A DNA stretch of 64,000 bases from Ashinkailepas kermadecensis (Eukaryota > Arthropoda > Thecostraca > Neolepadidae). Both the position numbers and the translations under genes were made by a program. Below are positions 11,223 through 23,814 of the stretch, piece after piece. The notes beneath the pieces are model-generated. The model did no database searches. It was given only the letters and a program-made list of their open reading frames with translations, and was not told the origin of the DNA. Numbering within the stretch: the stretch's first letter is position 1; the number at the start of each line of letters is the position of its first letter. The DNA lies in the NCBI GenBank assembly GCA_034440615.1, contig JAOTOM010003856.1, forward strand, positions 124,001-188,000. The letters are read 5' to 3'.

Positions 11223-11473
11223 CCTAGCCGCTTCTCGCCGCTTCTCGCCGCGGCCGCTCGCCTGCAACCGTTACATGTAGCACGGGCATTACGGCCGGCC
11301 ACCTATCTCATCCTGTTGTGGGCCGGGGCCGGGCTGCTCCGCCGCTGCCTGCTGTCGCGTCAGCTGGGCGTGCGAGCACCGGGGCCGCTCGCCGCGCTTG
11401 GCAGTTTTTTACACGGAGCGGGGTCGGGCTGGAGGCTGTAGTCTCCGGCCAGCTCATCTCAACATCAGTGCCT

Positions 11474-11481
11474 TGTACATA
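11474..11481 (+). promoter_or_regulatory. Pumilio-response-element match TGTACATA in the probable 3' UTR
   Basis: Exact match to the UGUANAUA motif bound by PUF proteins. It lies at the start of a TA/CA microsatellite (to about 11503), so chance occurrence is quite possible. Confidence 0.3.
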
Positions 11482-12806
11482 TATATATATACACACACAC
11501 ACCAACGTCAAGTACCTGTGCGTGGCCCTTTCACCGTGGGAGCGAGAGAGCGCGCTGGATAAGCCCTGGTGAGGCGCGCGCCACTGTCGGTGCCAGTTAG
11601 GGTCTAGACTTAGAGAGCAGACGTGCTCGGGGCGACGCGGCCAGAGGGCGTGGTCGCTCTATTCAGATCAGCTAGATGCCTGGTCGGGGTTTAAGCTGGC
11701 GTGTTCCGCCGGGCCAGATGCCCACGGAATGATGCCGAGACGTTGGTCTTTCTGGCCGGGGCCGGGCGCCATGGGGCAGCGAGCCGCATGTACGGGATTG
11801 GGTGGGCCGGTGCACTGGATGAGGATTGTCGATGTGGCAGGGATGGCCGCCAGTGTGAGTGGTTGGAGACGTTCGTCAGTTCGCCATACCGTTAATGTTC
11901 GCATTTATTGTGTGCGTGAATCGCGCGCGTCTTGGTATTCCTCCTTCGCGCGACAGGTGTTTCTTTTCAGTGTTGTCTCAGACTGCTTTAAGTGTTGGTA
12001 TTTCATGAGTTTTGATCGCTGTACTTCGGCCGCTGTATCTGTGAGCTTTTCTGTCATAACTCCCCCTTTAACGTTCTAATGCATCCCCAACGGCCCTGAG
12101 TGTTCAGCTTGCGCAGGATGTGCGTGCGTTGTGTCCATGAGGTGCTGCTGCCCCGGTCGTGATGTCAAGTCAGGTCAGTCTCTGACAGTGTGTTTAGATA
12201 CCGACATTTGGGTGAGAGGTGACACCCAGGGGAAGAACTACCCTGAGGCTGATAACTGTTTGTGGTGATGTTTACATCATTTGCTGACAGTGGTGTGTAT
12301 TACTTTAAAGTCGTTGATTTATTTCATTGCCATATCTCGGCTCCACCCGTCCTCATAATAACAGCTAGTTCACTATTTAATTGATGTAAAATTAACCATT
12401 TTATCAGATTTTAACACAAAAGTTCAATTGTTTACTGAGATTTTGTTTCCAACTCAGTTTTGAGCCCACTGAGGCCGGTTTTGCCGGGTCAGTCTGTGTC
12501 ACCACCCGCCCCTCCCTTCGATGGCTGCGCTCAATGTGTGCCGCCCTCTGTTCTCCGTTGCTGGCATGCTATTGACTGTGCAGTTGTGGTATGCTTTGAT
12601 GTGTCGAACTGGAATGGTGTCCAAACGATTCAGTGATCGAAAAGTTCGCGCTGGACCGACCATAATGCCCATTTCGCGGCAAATCAATTGTGGTCTCGTG
12701 TTGATATCTCCTTTTGGCATCTTCCTTCCGAAAGCTAGTGCTTTAATCCGCTCGTGAAGCCCATCTGTTCGGAGAAGAAATGACCGTTATCCAGTTTGCA
12801 ACTGAG

Positions 12807-12812
12807 AATAAA
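12807..12812 (+). terminator. Candidate polyadenylation signal AATAAA for ELK
   Basis: First AATAAA after the ELK stop codon, about 1.8 kb downstream. It is followed by modestly T/G-rich sequence. Confidence 0.3.
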
Positions 12813-12884
12813 GCTTCGTGGCCTTGAAAAGCCATAGGACCGGCGCTAGTCTGCCGTTCTGTCGATGTTGCGCGCTCATCTGAG

Positions 12885-13305
12885 GTCTGGCGGTCCGCCC
12901 CTATGGCATCTGGAATCGGCCGGTCCGTCCCATCTGACGTCTGGGATCGGCCGGTCCGTCTCCTATGACACTTGGGACAGGCTGGTCCGCCCCCTCCGAC
13001 ATCTGGGGTCGGCCGGTCCGCCCCCTCTGACATCTTTGGTCGGCCGGTCCGCCCCTCTGACATCTGGGGTCGGCCGGTCCGCACCCTCTGACATCTGGAG
13101 TCGGCCGGTCCGCCCCCTCTGACATCTGGGGTCGGCCGGTCCGCACCCTCTGACATCTGGAGTCGGCCGGTCCCCTCTGATATCTGGGGTCGGCCGGTCC
13201 GCCCCCTCTGACATCTTGGGTCGGCCGGTCCGTACCCCTCTGACATCTGGGGTAGGCCGGTCCGCCCCCTCTGACATCTGAAGTCGGCCGGTCCGCCAGC
13301 CTGTG
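12885..13305. repeat. About 31-bp minisatellite, about 13 units
   Basis: Unit GTCGGCCGGTCCGCCCCCTC plus TGACATCTGGG, with one- to three-base length variants and occasional T changes. It creates spurious open frames on both strands. The first unit (TCTGGCGGTCCGCCCC) vaguely recalls the 2-kb minisatellite, but the arrays are distinct. Confidence 0.93.
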
Positions 13306-13595
13306 AACTCAGCTTGACTGTGACCTGGCCTGTCCTGTAAATACTGTACGCGTTGCCTCGCCGACACCGCCACAGATGAGTCGTTTATTTTGGTATTGAG
13401 ACTTGTGATACAAGTATTGTGCTGTTCGCGTGAATACAATGTGCCAACCGTTCATCGTTAAAGGAGGAATATACTGTTCAACATTACGCTCTGACGCTTT
13501 TCATGGTATATGAGCCGCAACGACTCAAATGGGCCGTCGTGGAAGATGGCATAAGTGTGGTGTTGACGGGTACACTAGCAAGTGACAGCACATGT

Positions 13596-13750
13596 AGGCC
13601 GCTCCTGCTGGGCTGGGCGGAGGCACCGCCAGCACAGTACACGGCCGGCAGGCGGGCACCAGTCCTCGGTCGGCCGCTCCTGCTGGGCGGAGGCACCGCC
13701 AGCACAGTACACGGCCGGCAGGCGGGCACCAGTCCTCGGTCGGCCGCTTG
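13596..13750. repeat. Two-unit direct duplication of about 70-75 bp
   Basis: CCGCTCCTGCTGGGC..GGAGGCACCGCCAGC recurs at 13600 and 13675, the second copy shorter by a few bases, with a third partial start near 13745. Confidence 0.85.
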
Positions 13751-15279
13751 GTTCGCCTACCTTTTGGGGACGAGCCAAGGTCGCCGCATGCTCTCGGAAG
13801 TCACGTGTGCACTGTGGATGGTAGGGTTGCACGGCGCGTTGTGCCGGACACTGACTAGTCACCAGGAGCGTCAATTACTGAGCAATATGTGGTACAGAGC
13901 AATACGTGGAGGAATTGGAAGGATCGAACTCAATTATGTGGTGTCTATAGTGGTCATGCTAAAAGCAGAAATGATGTTCTTTTTAAGGGTGGGAGTCAAT
14001 ATGACTTGGGACATTGCTCCCTCCATAAAATGTGCTGACTCGACGCCCATGTTCGCCACGGAGTAAGCGACAGGTTATCCGCCGTCAGCAGGAATACCAT
14101 GAGTCACGGAGTGAGCGACAGGTTATCTGCCTTCAGCAGGAATACCAGAGGGTGTGATATAATTCCCCAGCATGCCGAGGGCGTCTCGCCAGCCTGTCGC
14201 ACCGAGGGACCTGTCATCCACACCACAGCGGTTCGCCCGTAGTTGAAGTGGAACCATTACTAAGCAAAATCCAGTGTATCGCTACTAAGCAAAATCATTA
14301 TTAGCATTACTAAGCAAAATCCAGCGTATCGCGGGAGAAATCCAATGGTGCGCAATTTTTGGACTTTCTTGTCAGCGATTCTCCAGTGCCGGTCAGATGC
14401 AAACTTCCAGACATGTTCGGCATCGGCAACTTCAGCTGGGTCGTGCATCGAAAGTATCGGAGATATAGATCAGTGATATAGAGATATAGAGATATAGATT
14501 TACACTAGTGTAGCTTCAGCTGGTAAGATTACATCGACATGTTTTGTCCTGGTATCACCAGGCATGGCTGACAGGGTATAATTGGTTCAAATTCTTAGAG
14601 CTCCTAGCGGGCGTGGATACCATGCATAGGGTGTGGAGCGTCCGAAGTTAAGCGATGAGGCACCGGCCAGTTTTTTAATCGATTATTTCCGGTCAACGTC
14701 AATAGGAGTCAATGCTACATTTTTGTGTTTAAAGGAGGGACACCACTCCTCGTGCACCCCCTATCCCCCGTCCCGTCGCCTACGATTCAATAGTTGGCAA
14801 CGGTTCGCAAATTGTTCCCTTGGAGCTCCGCAGGATAAATATAGCGGCTGAATCTTACTTTGTGAGGTACGTTTTTCTGCTTCTATAATGCAAGTTTTGT
14901 TGAAAAAGAGCATCTGGGTGAAACTAGGTTAATCACGTTTGACTTTGAGGTCATCGAGATGACGGTATGGTTTGAGAGCACGCTAAGACATCACATGCAA
15001 TGTCAGTCATCAGGAAATGTCAGCTGCACTTAGCGGGCAAAACTGTGGTAAAATCAGCAAAACTTTATTTAACACATGCCTCTAGAAATAACGCCATAGA
15101 TGAGTACCTTGACGGGAGCTATTTATTTGTACCAAGAAATCCACAAAGATGTAGTTCTGCCCGACTGCGGCGCGCTACCGCTGGTCGTGTTCCGCCAGTT
15201 GCGAGAAAACCACCTGCGGTGCAGCATCGGCTCGGCGGATGGCGTGGGTTATTAGATATCCAGTTGGTGAGATGATCGT
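13751..15279. other. No gene recognised; short direct repeats
   Basis: Contains a two-copy repeat at 14055-14150 (CGGAGTRAGCGACAGGTTAT..CAGCAGGAATACCA) and CTAAGCAAAATCCAG copies at 14261-14335. Open frames are short and do not resemble known proteins. Confidence 0.6.
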
Positions 15280-15372
15280 CAGCAGATTAAGCTGTCACCA
15301 GCGGATTATGCCATCGTCCACGGGTTAAGCAATCATCAGCGGGTTGACCGTCATCAGCTGGTTAGCATGTCA
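15270..15372. repeat. Degenerate about 27-30-bp repeat (CATCAGCGGRTTA)
   Basis: Four imperfect units built on CRTCAGCRGRTTAAGC. They are much more diverged than the minisatellites elsewhere in the window. Confidence 0.5.
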
Positions 15373-15419
15373 GCGGTACACATTGGACACAATGGGTCAT
15401 ATCCGCTGAGCGTGCCATC

Positions 15420-16280
15420 AACGCGTCGCGAGGCCACTGGGGGCAGATGAAATAGCCTCCCGCCGCCGGCCGTGGCCGCCATCAGACATACCGCTGCCCT
15501 GGCTGGCGGCCGAGCCCGCTGGTCAGGGGCCCACCCAGGACGGAATTCCTCGGTGGCCTGCCACCGCTGAGAGGTGAGCCAGCTGCGGTGACCGCAGCGC
15601 GCGGCACGCAGCCAGGCGGCGATGGCCGGCGGCGTGTCGCCCGTGTTGGCCGCTGTCGCCGGCTGGCAGGTCGGCCGTCCTGACCACTGTCCTGGCGGCG
15701 GCCGGCCGAGTGGCGCACCTGCCCGCCGGAGACTTCAACGGCGGCCGTAGCGGCGGCGGAGTGTGCGGACCTGCTCGGCCAGTACAGGTGAGGCGTAATT
15801 GGCGTGCCGCAGGGTGGGCCTGGCCACAACCCCCCGGGGACCCGGCCGGCGCCCGGTGTGCGCGCAACCGACGCCGCGGCAGCTCAGATTAATTGCAACT
15901 GGTACGATTTGGCGTGATCGATGCTGTGAGCGTTATTGGCTGGCGCCCGTAGATGTCGCCCCAGTAACAGCCCGCTGTCGCTGGCTCGCTGAACAGGTGA
16001 ACTGCAAGCTGAGATGCATGTGGTGCGATTGAGGATTTTGTGTTTTCGCTCCTGCCGATCCGCATTCCGCTTAGCTTGTGTACGGTGAATACTCCGGTTA
16101 ACAGCCTCCTCTGAACCTACCCTGACCACCACAGTATAAATTGAAACACCTTTTCAGGCATTTTATCTCTGAGCACATATTTACACCCCAGGTTCGAATT
16201 GGATGGGATCGGCTTCACACAAATCCGTATGAGGAACGCAAATGCAACAAAAACAAACGTTCAACAACAGCCGCAAAATG
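15420..16280. other. GC-rich stretch then ordinary sequence, no gene recognised
   Basis: 15420-15890 is strongly GC-rich with opposing open frames rich in Arg, Ala and Pro, typical of compositional artefacts. No domain was recognised. Confidence 0.5.
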
Positions 16281-16332
16281 GCAAGTTAAGTTATTCCACT
16301 GAGCTAACGCTCAGTGGAATAACTTAACTTGC
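16281..16332. repeat. Perfect 24-bp inverted repeat with 4-bp loop
   Basis: Left arm 16281-16304 (GCAAGTTAAG to CTGAGC), loop TAAC, right arm 16309-16332. All 24 pairs match, so the transcript or single strand could form a stable hairpin. Confidence 0.95.
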
Positions 16333-17290
16333 TCCAAGGACCCACTTTTCCCAGCCACCAGCATTAGCATCAAGGCTCACTTCCCCAACCGCCGAAAATG
16401 TTGACTACGTAGAAAAACCTCTTGCGAGATCGTGCTCCTCCGCACTGAATACAATTGTCTGGGTTTCCTGCTCCGGCCCGGGGTGTCTCTAGAAACTTGC
16501 ATTCAGGTCACCCATATTGTGAGAAACGCCGACGTTCTCAGAGACGTCCTCCGAGGCCGCCGGAGAACCCTGACCGGAACTGGTTGCGATGGTGTGTTTA
16601 TGTCCGGAAATCTGGAATCCAATCGAAAACCAATCGATATAAAGTAATACAATACGTACTGCCGAAGCAAGTACGATGTAAGGTATTGTTGATATAACGT
16701 CATCAATATTCGAAAATGTTAACGCAGGTTGAGCAAACGGCCAGGTGAGTTTCGGCATCCACACAGGAAATTGGCAGGCGGCGGTGTGTGTGCGTGCGGC
16801 AGTGGTGGCCTCTCTGACATTAGCCGATTTTACAGCGGAAATTTGCCCGTGTTTAGTATAGCTGGTATATTAACTTTATAGATGGTATAAAAGTTAGCAG
16901 CTAGCATAACGCCAAGTACGTTTACTTTTTACGGTTATTTTGTGTTAATTATAGTAAAGTAGTGGTCCGTTATTGGGGGTATAAACTGATATTGTACATA
17001 CGAAATTCATTTTTCATTTCATATAACTTTGATTTGAGGATTTACATTTTTTTGTTCTAAAAACTGACATGTTCAGTCCGTTCCTCTTCCTCCAGGGTTG
17101 CCACCGTGGTACGATCGTACTAGCTCTAGTACGCTTTCGACAAATCTGGTACGCATGTAGGATATCGGTTTCAGGCAGAGCGCCTGCTGAAGTCGGGGGC
17201 ACGCATTTTGTGCATGCCTTTTCCCAATTAATTCAACGATTGCGGATGGTTTGAATCGACATTTCACGACACAGAATTGATCAAAGAACC
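16333..17290. other. No gene recognised
   Basis: Moderately AT-rich DNA with short open frames on both strands only. No repeat array or RNA gene was seen. Confidence 0.6.
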
Positions 17291-17399
17291 TCATCGTTCT
17301 TTCTTTATTGGTTTATGGTGTTCCGTTCAGTAATTGTCGTAGTGTGAAATGAAGGCATTCTCGACAAGAAATTCCCTGCATAAAAAGGGTCGGACAACT

Positions 17400-18250
17400 G
17401 GCAATGGTAGCATAGCGTAGCAAGTCGATCAGACGGTATAGCATCGTCGCCAACAGGGCTGGAAACCTCTCACGAAGGGAGTGCGTCCAGGTCCTTATTT
17501 TCAATACATATTTTCAGGTTGAATCCTTAGGGGAAAGATGGCCACAAAATACACACCAAAATGAAGAACTTAATCGGGATCGGCAACTTTGCCCCTAAAA
17601 ATGTATGCATTTACACTTCACCACGCGGCCTATGACATGTCAATCAGGAAATGAACTCTGGAATGCCGAAGATAACTTCAAATGCGTCACAAATTGAGTA
17701 TGGCTCTCTATAAAAAAAGTGCTTTTGCCACGAAAGAAACGCACCGGAGCCTCAAAAATCACGACGGGAACCGGAAACGCAACTCGTACTCCAAAAAAAA
17801 AATGGTCACAAGAACTTCTGCCTCCCGACAATACGCATTGGGGCCCCGAAGACTCGCGCCTAACCCCGAAGCAAAATCGTGCAGGAGCTCCCAAAAATAG
17901 TGGTGGGATCGCAAAATTTCCGTCGGGATGCTTACAATTTGTGCTGGGGATACAAATGAACAGTGGGGCCGAAAACTCGTCACAGGACCATATAAAAATG
18001 AATCCGAGGCTTAGAAAAATCCAGCGGGGACCCCGAATCAGGGCCTGGAAAACCGACCTGGAACCCCATGAATCGTGCATAGCGCCGAAAAAAAAAACGT
18101 CCCGACTCCCCGACAAAAATAGAATCAGGCCCGGCCCCAAAAATCGCAGTACGTCCCAGTCATGTACCATGTGCTCCAGTATCGATACCTGGTGGACACG
18201 AACACACCCGGGATCCCCAGCCATGGTCACGGGGGCGGGTAGGGTGAACA
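17400..18250. mobile_element. Copy of a dispersed element with a degenerate spaced-repeat region
   Basis: 17430-17520 (AGGGCTGGAAACCTCTCACG, then TTCAATACATATTTTCAGG) resembles 20768-20826 (AGGGCTGGAGATCACTCACG, then TTGAAGACATATTTTCTG). From about 17700 to 18150 the sequence is a run of imperfect 25-35-bp units pairing a C/G-rich core (ACCGGAGCC, GGGGCCCC) with an A-rich spacer (AAAAATCRC). The same texture is found at 29.3-29.9 and 55.7-58.2 kb. The 244-residue frame across it looks like a by-product. Confidence 0.55.
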
Positions 18251-19840
18251 GGCGAGTCGTAGGGGAAGGGGAGAAGGCAACCCTCTTTATAACTCAGACA
18301 ATTATGGGAGTTCCGAGTGTACCAGTCTCCCTAGCATTTTTTGTCCTCCAGTGGCGCTCCTCGGAAGGAAATGTGCCCCTCAAGGTACATTCACAGCGGC
18401 ACCCATCCAAACAAGCCTCCCCTCATGACAATTCCTGGATCCACACCTGGTAAAACCTGATACTGTTGGTAAAGTACAACGCCCACATCAAATTCGAAAC
18501 TCTGTCGAGCCAACGGCGGTACATCAATCATGGTCCAACCCCTCTCAGCCACATTAGGCTATAAATGTGGTCGAGATGGTTTGCATAACCCTCTGAACCA
18601 CATTGGGTTGTCCTAACCTAACTTGACATAACTTAGCTTAACTTCCTTTTTATGACATTTTTGTCAGTTTCATTTTGTCCTCAAACATTTCAAGTTAAAT
18701 ATCCAACCTAACTGACCCATCTCAACATCTTTTGTTGCCTTTTGGAAGTAAAATTAACTTGTGAACAATTTAAACTGCAATAATTCCATAGTTTATTCAA
18801 TTTGCCATGACTGTAAGACAAGAACTCTCCTTTGAAAACTTTGGTAACCTTTGATCTGATCCAGGATCACAAAAGTCAAAACCCAAATAATCTGGCATAT
18901 ACCTAAAATAAATTGTAAGAGTTGAATGGCACTGAAGGGCATTCAACTGTCATGTAAGCACTTGTCATGTCATATGAGCACTTGTCATGTCAGACATTGG
19001 TCATGTCAGCAAGCAAGAAATTCAGTTTTAAAAATTTTCCCCTTGGACCTAGCACAAAATCTAGAAAAGTAAAAACCTAATAGGTACATATGTGTCACAT
19101 GCTGAATTTTCCGCAGAAGACATATACACCTACCTCCATGAAGTATTTTGCATGAGTAAGGTATGTTCATAATATTGTTTTCCATATGGTAGACATTGTC
19201 ATCACACAGGATTACACAAATAGAAACCTCACACAATTATGGCATGTTCAATCATCTTGTGGAGGTTTCATAATGATCAGATATGTGCTTCTAAGATTAG
19301 CCATGTCTGCATGCCAAAAAAGAGCTTTAATAAATAATTTCACCATTATGGCAGGCCAGTCACCCAAATTTAAACTACGTGCACTTGGCACACTTAGTAA
19401 ACTATGTACATTTCACACTTGCCTCATCCCTTGATTAGACAGTGGTCCCTCTTGTCTGTTTATCTTCCTCCCCATTACACATAGGTACAGAGCATGAGCA
19501 GGCTATATCTAAAACTGTACAGGCCATTTAGGAAAAAATAAGTTGTGAATCACAAGAAAAGCTACTACACTTGATGGAGAAGCATAGCACATATCTTCCT
19601 ACGAAAAAACATTTCGTTGGCAACTATCAACGAAATTTTAAATGTTCCATATATATTTCACTGGTGCATGTATACGGTCATGGCTGGTGCCGCTGGTGCC
19701 CATGCCAGAAATCTAAATAGGCGTTTAAAAAAAAAAACCAAGATGCAAGACAAAAATAGATGGAACAGATGAAAAATAACAGCACACAGTCTCAGAGCAA
19801 GTCATTTTTCCAGAAAAGACATTAAAATAGCACTAAAATC
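18251..19840. other. AT-rich intergenic sequence, no gene recognised
   Basis: Contains short direct repeats such as CACTTGTCATGTCA near 18960. No coding or RNA feature could be supported. Confidence 0.65.
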
Positions 19841-19842
19841 TG

Positions 19843-19929
19843 TATATATACAACCGCTTTCAACCCTCAGCGACCAAACTCAGACGGTAGTGTACAGGTG
19901 ACGGCTCGCAGATCTGCACGCACCACAAG
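19843..19929 (+). promoter_or_regulatory. Possible TATA promoter and noncoding first exon with a strong donor
   Basis: TATATATA at 19843-19850 is followed about 26-39 bp on by Inr-like CTCAGC/CTCAGAC. An ATG-free stretch then ends in CACAAG|GTAAGA (donor at 19930). This could be the 5' exon of the secreted Cys-rich gene whose next acceptor is at 28909, but a 9-kb first intron is inference only. Confidence 0.3.
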
Positions 19930-20535
19930 GTAAGAAATTCAGCCAATCAGCGGCTAAGGATCGGAATATAGACTCATTTTAAGACACAAACGGGCACATC
20001 ATTTGCCATCTGGCAAACGACAATCGTTTGGTCCAAGTCGCGGCCAGATAACTGCCAGTTGAACTAGAGATGAGTGAGGCTGCCGTTTGGTTACATAGGC
20101 TAGAAGTTTGTTGTCGTGGTTTATGCAATAAGTTATTTTTCGTTTGTAAATTTTCGATCTATTCGATTGAATAAATATTTCTAACCTGATCTGGATATTA
20201 TCATTGGAACTACTATACGCTTGTATTTTTTTAATTCACATTATTTTATGTCGGATCGCTCTATCTCGGAGACCGAGTGGTCTGGCAGCACAGCAAAATC
20301 CGCTGTAAAACCGGCTATTATCTCCCTCGCATCGCTGATATTTTAGCACCATGCTCAATTTCAGAACGCATATAGTTTTTGGAATCATGAATACTAGTGC
20401 CCGAAGGTCCAAATGAAATATCACCAAATGTTTATGATCAGCTATATCGCACTGTTGTTGAGGGTGCTATTGCGAAAATTTGTACCACTCCGTGGTGGAT
20501 TTGGAAGGGGAGGGTTACCGCCACCTTGGAAGTCA

Positions 20536-20590
20536 TGGGTCCCGCCACGGCTCAGAAGTACCCCCTCGGGAAGCAAGTGCGCTCTCTCGG
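20536..20590. repeat. Short inverted repeat GAAGTACCCC / GGGGTACTTC
   Basis: Ten-base perfect arms separated by about 25 bp. No termination or regulatory role can be assigned. Confidence 0.5.
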
Positions 20591-20739
20591 GGTACTTCCC
20601 CTAAGCATGGGTTTCTAATCGTAGCAAAAGCAAAGTACTCAGTTGTTGCAAAGAGTCACCACTCGAAACTACAGTGATGCAAATTTATTGGCATCTCTTT
20701 CATCTCATGACCCAGGCAAAGCGAAGTGACTCACCCCTC

Positions 20740-20935
20740 TGTCCTCGAACAGCTGACGGCAGGGCTGGAGATCACTCACGAAGCCAGGGGGTTCCAAGTC
20801 CTTGCTTTGAAGACATATTTTCTGATCGAATAGGTAAAATGACAACTTAACAGACGCAGTGTACCAAACCCAGAGGATCCAGACCTCCCGACCCACCCGG
20901 GATCTCCGGTCATGGCTGACTGATGTCATGCAGCA
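20740..20935. mobile_element. Second copy of the dispersed element seen at 17.4 kb
   Basis: Shares AGGGCTGGA..CTCACGAAG, TCCAAGTCCTT/TCCAGGTCCTT and ACATATTTTC in the same order and spacing as 17440-17520, then CCACCCGGGATC/ACACCCGGGATC as at 18205. The degenerate array between those landmarks at 17.5-18.2 kb is absent here. Confidence 0.5.
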
Positions 20936-23435
20936 CGCCAGCAACAATTTCAAGTGTTTCATAGTTGAATTCAAACTCAGTCGATGATAACATTTTTCTG
21001 CACTTCATGGAAGTGCCCAACGCCAGTATTTGTCCACGCCATTCAGTATTGACTCAGCCCTCCGTCGAGGGCACCACGGCTGCGCTCCTGCGTGACATAT
21101 CACGTACAAGACAAGTTAATATGGATACGTAACTCACATTGCATTCCTTATCTTTCTTTTTATGCACACCAGCTGATTAGTCTATTTGAACTGCACGTGT
21201 ACGAATTGCGCTTGGAATAGGCAAGTATATTCCACGTTGTTTGTTTTGCCTTGCAGTATATATGAATAGCTTAGTTATCGGCTACTTACCCCGAAATATT
21301 GTGCTGTGAACGCTGAAGCTTGAAAATGATACGTAGGCATGTCATTCATAGTGCAGTGAGTCTGAAGGAATGTTCCAGATTGTCCGAGGAGTCGTTCGAA
21401 ATTGCGCTTAGAATTGCACGTCCCATTATCCCACAAGCGCACCTCTCAAAACTGCGCCCAGTACGACTCTCGCCTGGCCTTAAACACAATTGTTCGCGAT
21501 TTGTGTCGGATATACACCTATTATCTTACTTAAATGAGTGTTCTTAGTGCATCAGCTTCATACTTCTCAGTATTTATAGTGGTTGAATCTATCGGCTTTT
21601 TGGTTTTGTTTTTTGTTTTGTTTGTTAGTTTTTTCGATGCACGATTTCCACCTCTCATAACTAGGCAGAGGCTTATAACCTACATGCGTATTGAGCTCAA
21701 TGTCTCAATCGGACATATGCAGAAATGAAGCTTGCAACACGTTTTAACAAACAGAAACTTCGGTTTGCTACAAGAAGGACCAATAGGAAAAGAGCATTAT
21801 ATCGTGGTGTCGGCTCGAGCAAACTGGGCATTTCTTTTTTAAAATAAATTTAAAATTATGTCTGTTGTAGATTTTATAGCACAGGACCCAAAAACTGCAT
21901 GTGATAAATTGTCGCAAAATGACGATGAAGAAGTCGTATGAGAGTGCAAATCCAAAGGTGCGTTAAAATATTTAATCACCATACTTTGATCTTCGAAAAT
22001 GTTTGTGTAGTTTTACCCCGCGATGGTGTGAAACATGTTTATTTCAACTCCTTGCAACACATTGTGAAAATGAAAGACTACGGTTAGATTTAGAAAGCAA
22101 GTACAGCGCGGGCGCAATTTTTGTGAGCAATATGGTGTCGACTGTCACAAAAGAAATTGCTCATTCGATTTTAGGCGCAAAAGTCGACGACGGACGCAGC
22201 TTGAGTCGAGTATTGACTTTTTCCATTCCCATGCTGCTTATTATCAGCATGCGTTACGTTAGTGTATTCTATTTTGTGACATTCTTAATACCATCGTGCT
22301 TGGAACAAGCATTTTGTTGAGCAGTTGATGCTCAAAGGTTTCTCAATGAGCACTTAATTAGCACAAGTAGAAATAGTCGTTTTGTAAAAGTTGGCGTGGT
22401 TTTCGCAGCTCCGAGGCAGCAACGCTCTACTCTTAGGCATAATAATTTGTAGTGGGTGCTAAAAACGGCATTAACCATCTCGTTACCATGCAGTTAGCCA
22501 TCATGGCAGCGGCACTTTTTATAGTGTAGATCAGGGTGGCCAAATTCAGTTTCGGTTGGGCATGCGATGTACTGAAAAAGGTCAGAATTATGCTATGCAA
22601 GATGTAGCAAGTAACTTATTGCGCACTTGCCGCTGAATCGTACTTTGCAATTCAAGTGTTTCCAAGCGTGCAGAGGATCTAAATATGGCTAGGTTTAGTG
22701 TTGGTTTAGTAAAGGTACCGCAAACTGTAGTCATTGCAATGACTATATAGTTTCCAGTCTGCATACTCCTATAGGAGCACAGAAATGATGTTCGAGCTAG
22801 AGTGGTTAGATCGTGACTACACCGCACCAACGGCCATGCCCATTGGCCATGCACCAAGATTCGCATACAAGTACCTCGATGTTTGGAACATATCAACTTG
22901 AATACAGTTCTAATTTCATATTAGCAAGTCGAATCCTGATTGCTACCATTTCGACAGCAAATACGGAAAGCGAGGCAGGCGGCGTTGCCGGCGCCATACG
23001 TAGGTGTGGCGTCAACCCGAAGGGATGTTCTACGTTCCAGGGAATCTATAGCCGTCAAATAAAGTGTGCAGAGTACATAATTTAATTATAATTAGGAATG
23101 CATGCTGTGCTTACCGCTGTAGGCCTAGTTGCAATATATGCACTATTGAGTACTGTAGTACACCACGGTGCTATAGCTTGCGCGTGTGAATTGTACATTA
23201 GACACCTTTGAACTTCACTGGACGTCGAGGGACGTGTCGAGAAATTCTGATCATGGGGGGGGGGGACGGTACTCATGTGGAGAAGCGCAATTCTCTCAGA
23301 GGGGCGCCACTAACTAAGACAACTTCAAAGGCGGGAGGTGCACTCGACCGTCCCCGAGGGGCGCATTTTCTAATCAGAGAGGCACCTCCGGATGGAAAAA
23401 GAACAAAGGGGTGCACTCGGGCGTCGCTGGAGTAG
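20936..23435. other. No gene recognised
   Basis: AT-rich with several 60-105-residue open frames of no recognisable family. A run of 8 Gs lies near 23255. Confidence 0.6.
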
Positions 23436-23439
23436 TGCT

Positions 23440-23660
23440 TTCCCCCAGTGAGAGTGGCGCTGCTTTTCCACGGTGGGGGAATGTAGAGGCGCAGACAAGG
23501 GGGAGCGGTCGGGGGACTCGACTCCCCTCCCCCTTAGCAACCAAACATGCACTAGATCAAACAAGAAATTTCGCGGTCTTCACCACGCAAAACCAGAAAT
23601 TTTCGGAGTGCTTCGCGCGTCGAAAGCGGTCTCTGTTTCATGCTATTTTTGGGTCGGGCC
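23440..23660 (-). mobile_element. Dispersed repeat, copy A of a pair with 61420-61590
   Basis: On the minus strand it reads CGCGCGAAGC..TTTGCGTGGTGAA..TGTTTGATCTAGTGCAT..TTTGGTTGCTAAGGG..TGCGCCTCTACA. The plus strand at 61462-61580 carries the same ordered blocks. No coding capacity is seen; probably a non-autonomous element or an old duplicated segment. Confidence 0.65.
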
Positions 23661-23814
23661 TCCGTAAGAAAATCATGGCTGCACCCCTGGTGGGAAACAT
23701 GCCCCTGTGCCCTCTCCCCACGGGTTCTGCCCCTGCATGTGTCGTGGATTTGTCAACGTCAACTGATAGAGCAAGGCTCTCCTGTTTCAAAACAACAACA
23801 AAAAACGTATTCCG

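Larger units (their letters stand above)
11014..12812 (+). other. Probable ELK 3' UTR and downstream flank
   Basis: No further coding exon is seen. The stretch includes a 42-bp tandem repeat just after the stop, a Pumilio-type UGUACAUA site, a TA/CA microsatellite, and the first AATAAA after the stop at 12807-12812. The true 3' end is not defined by the sequence alone. Confidence 0.45.

Noticed and set aside
17719..18453. 244-residue plus-strand frame
   Set aside because: Lies mostly in the degenerate array; Lys/Pro-rich with no recognisable domain.
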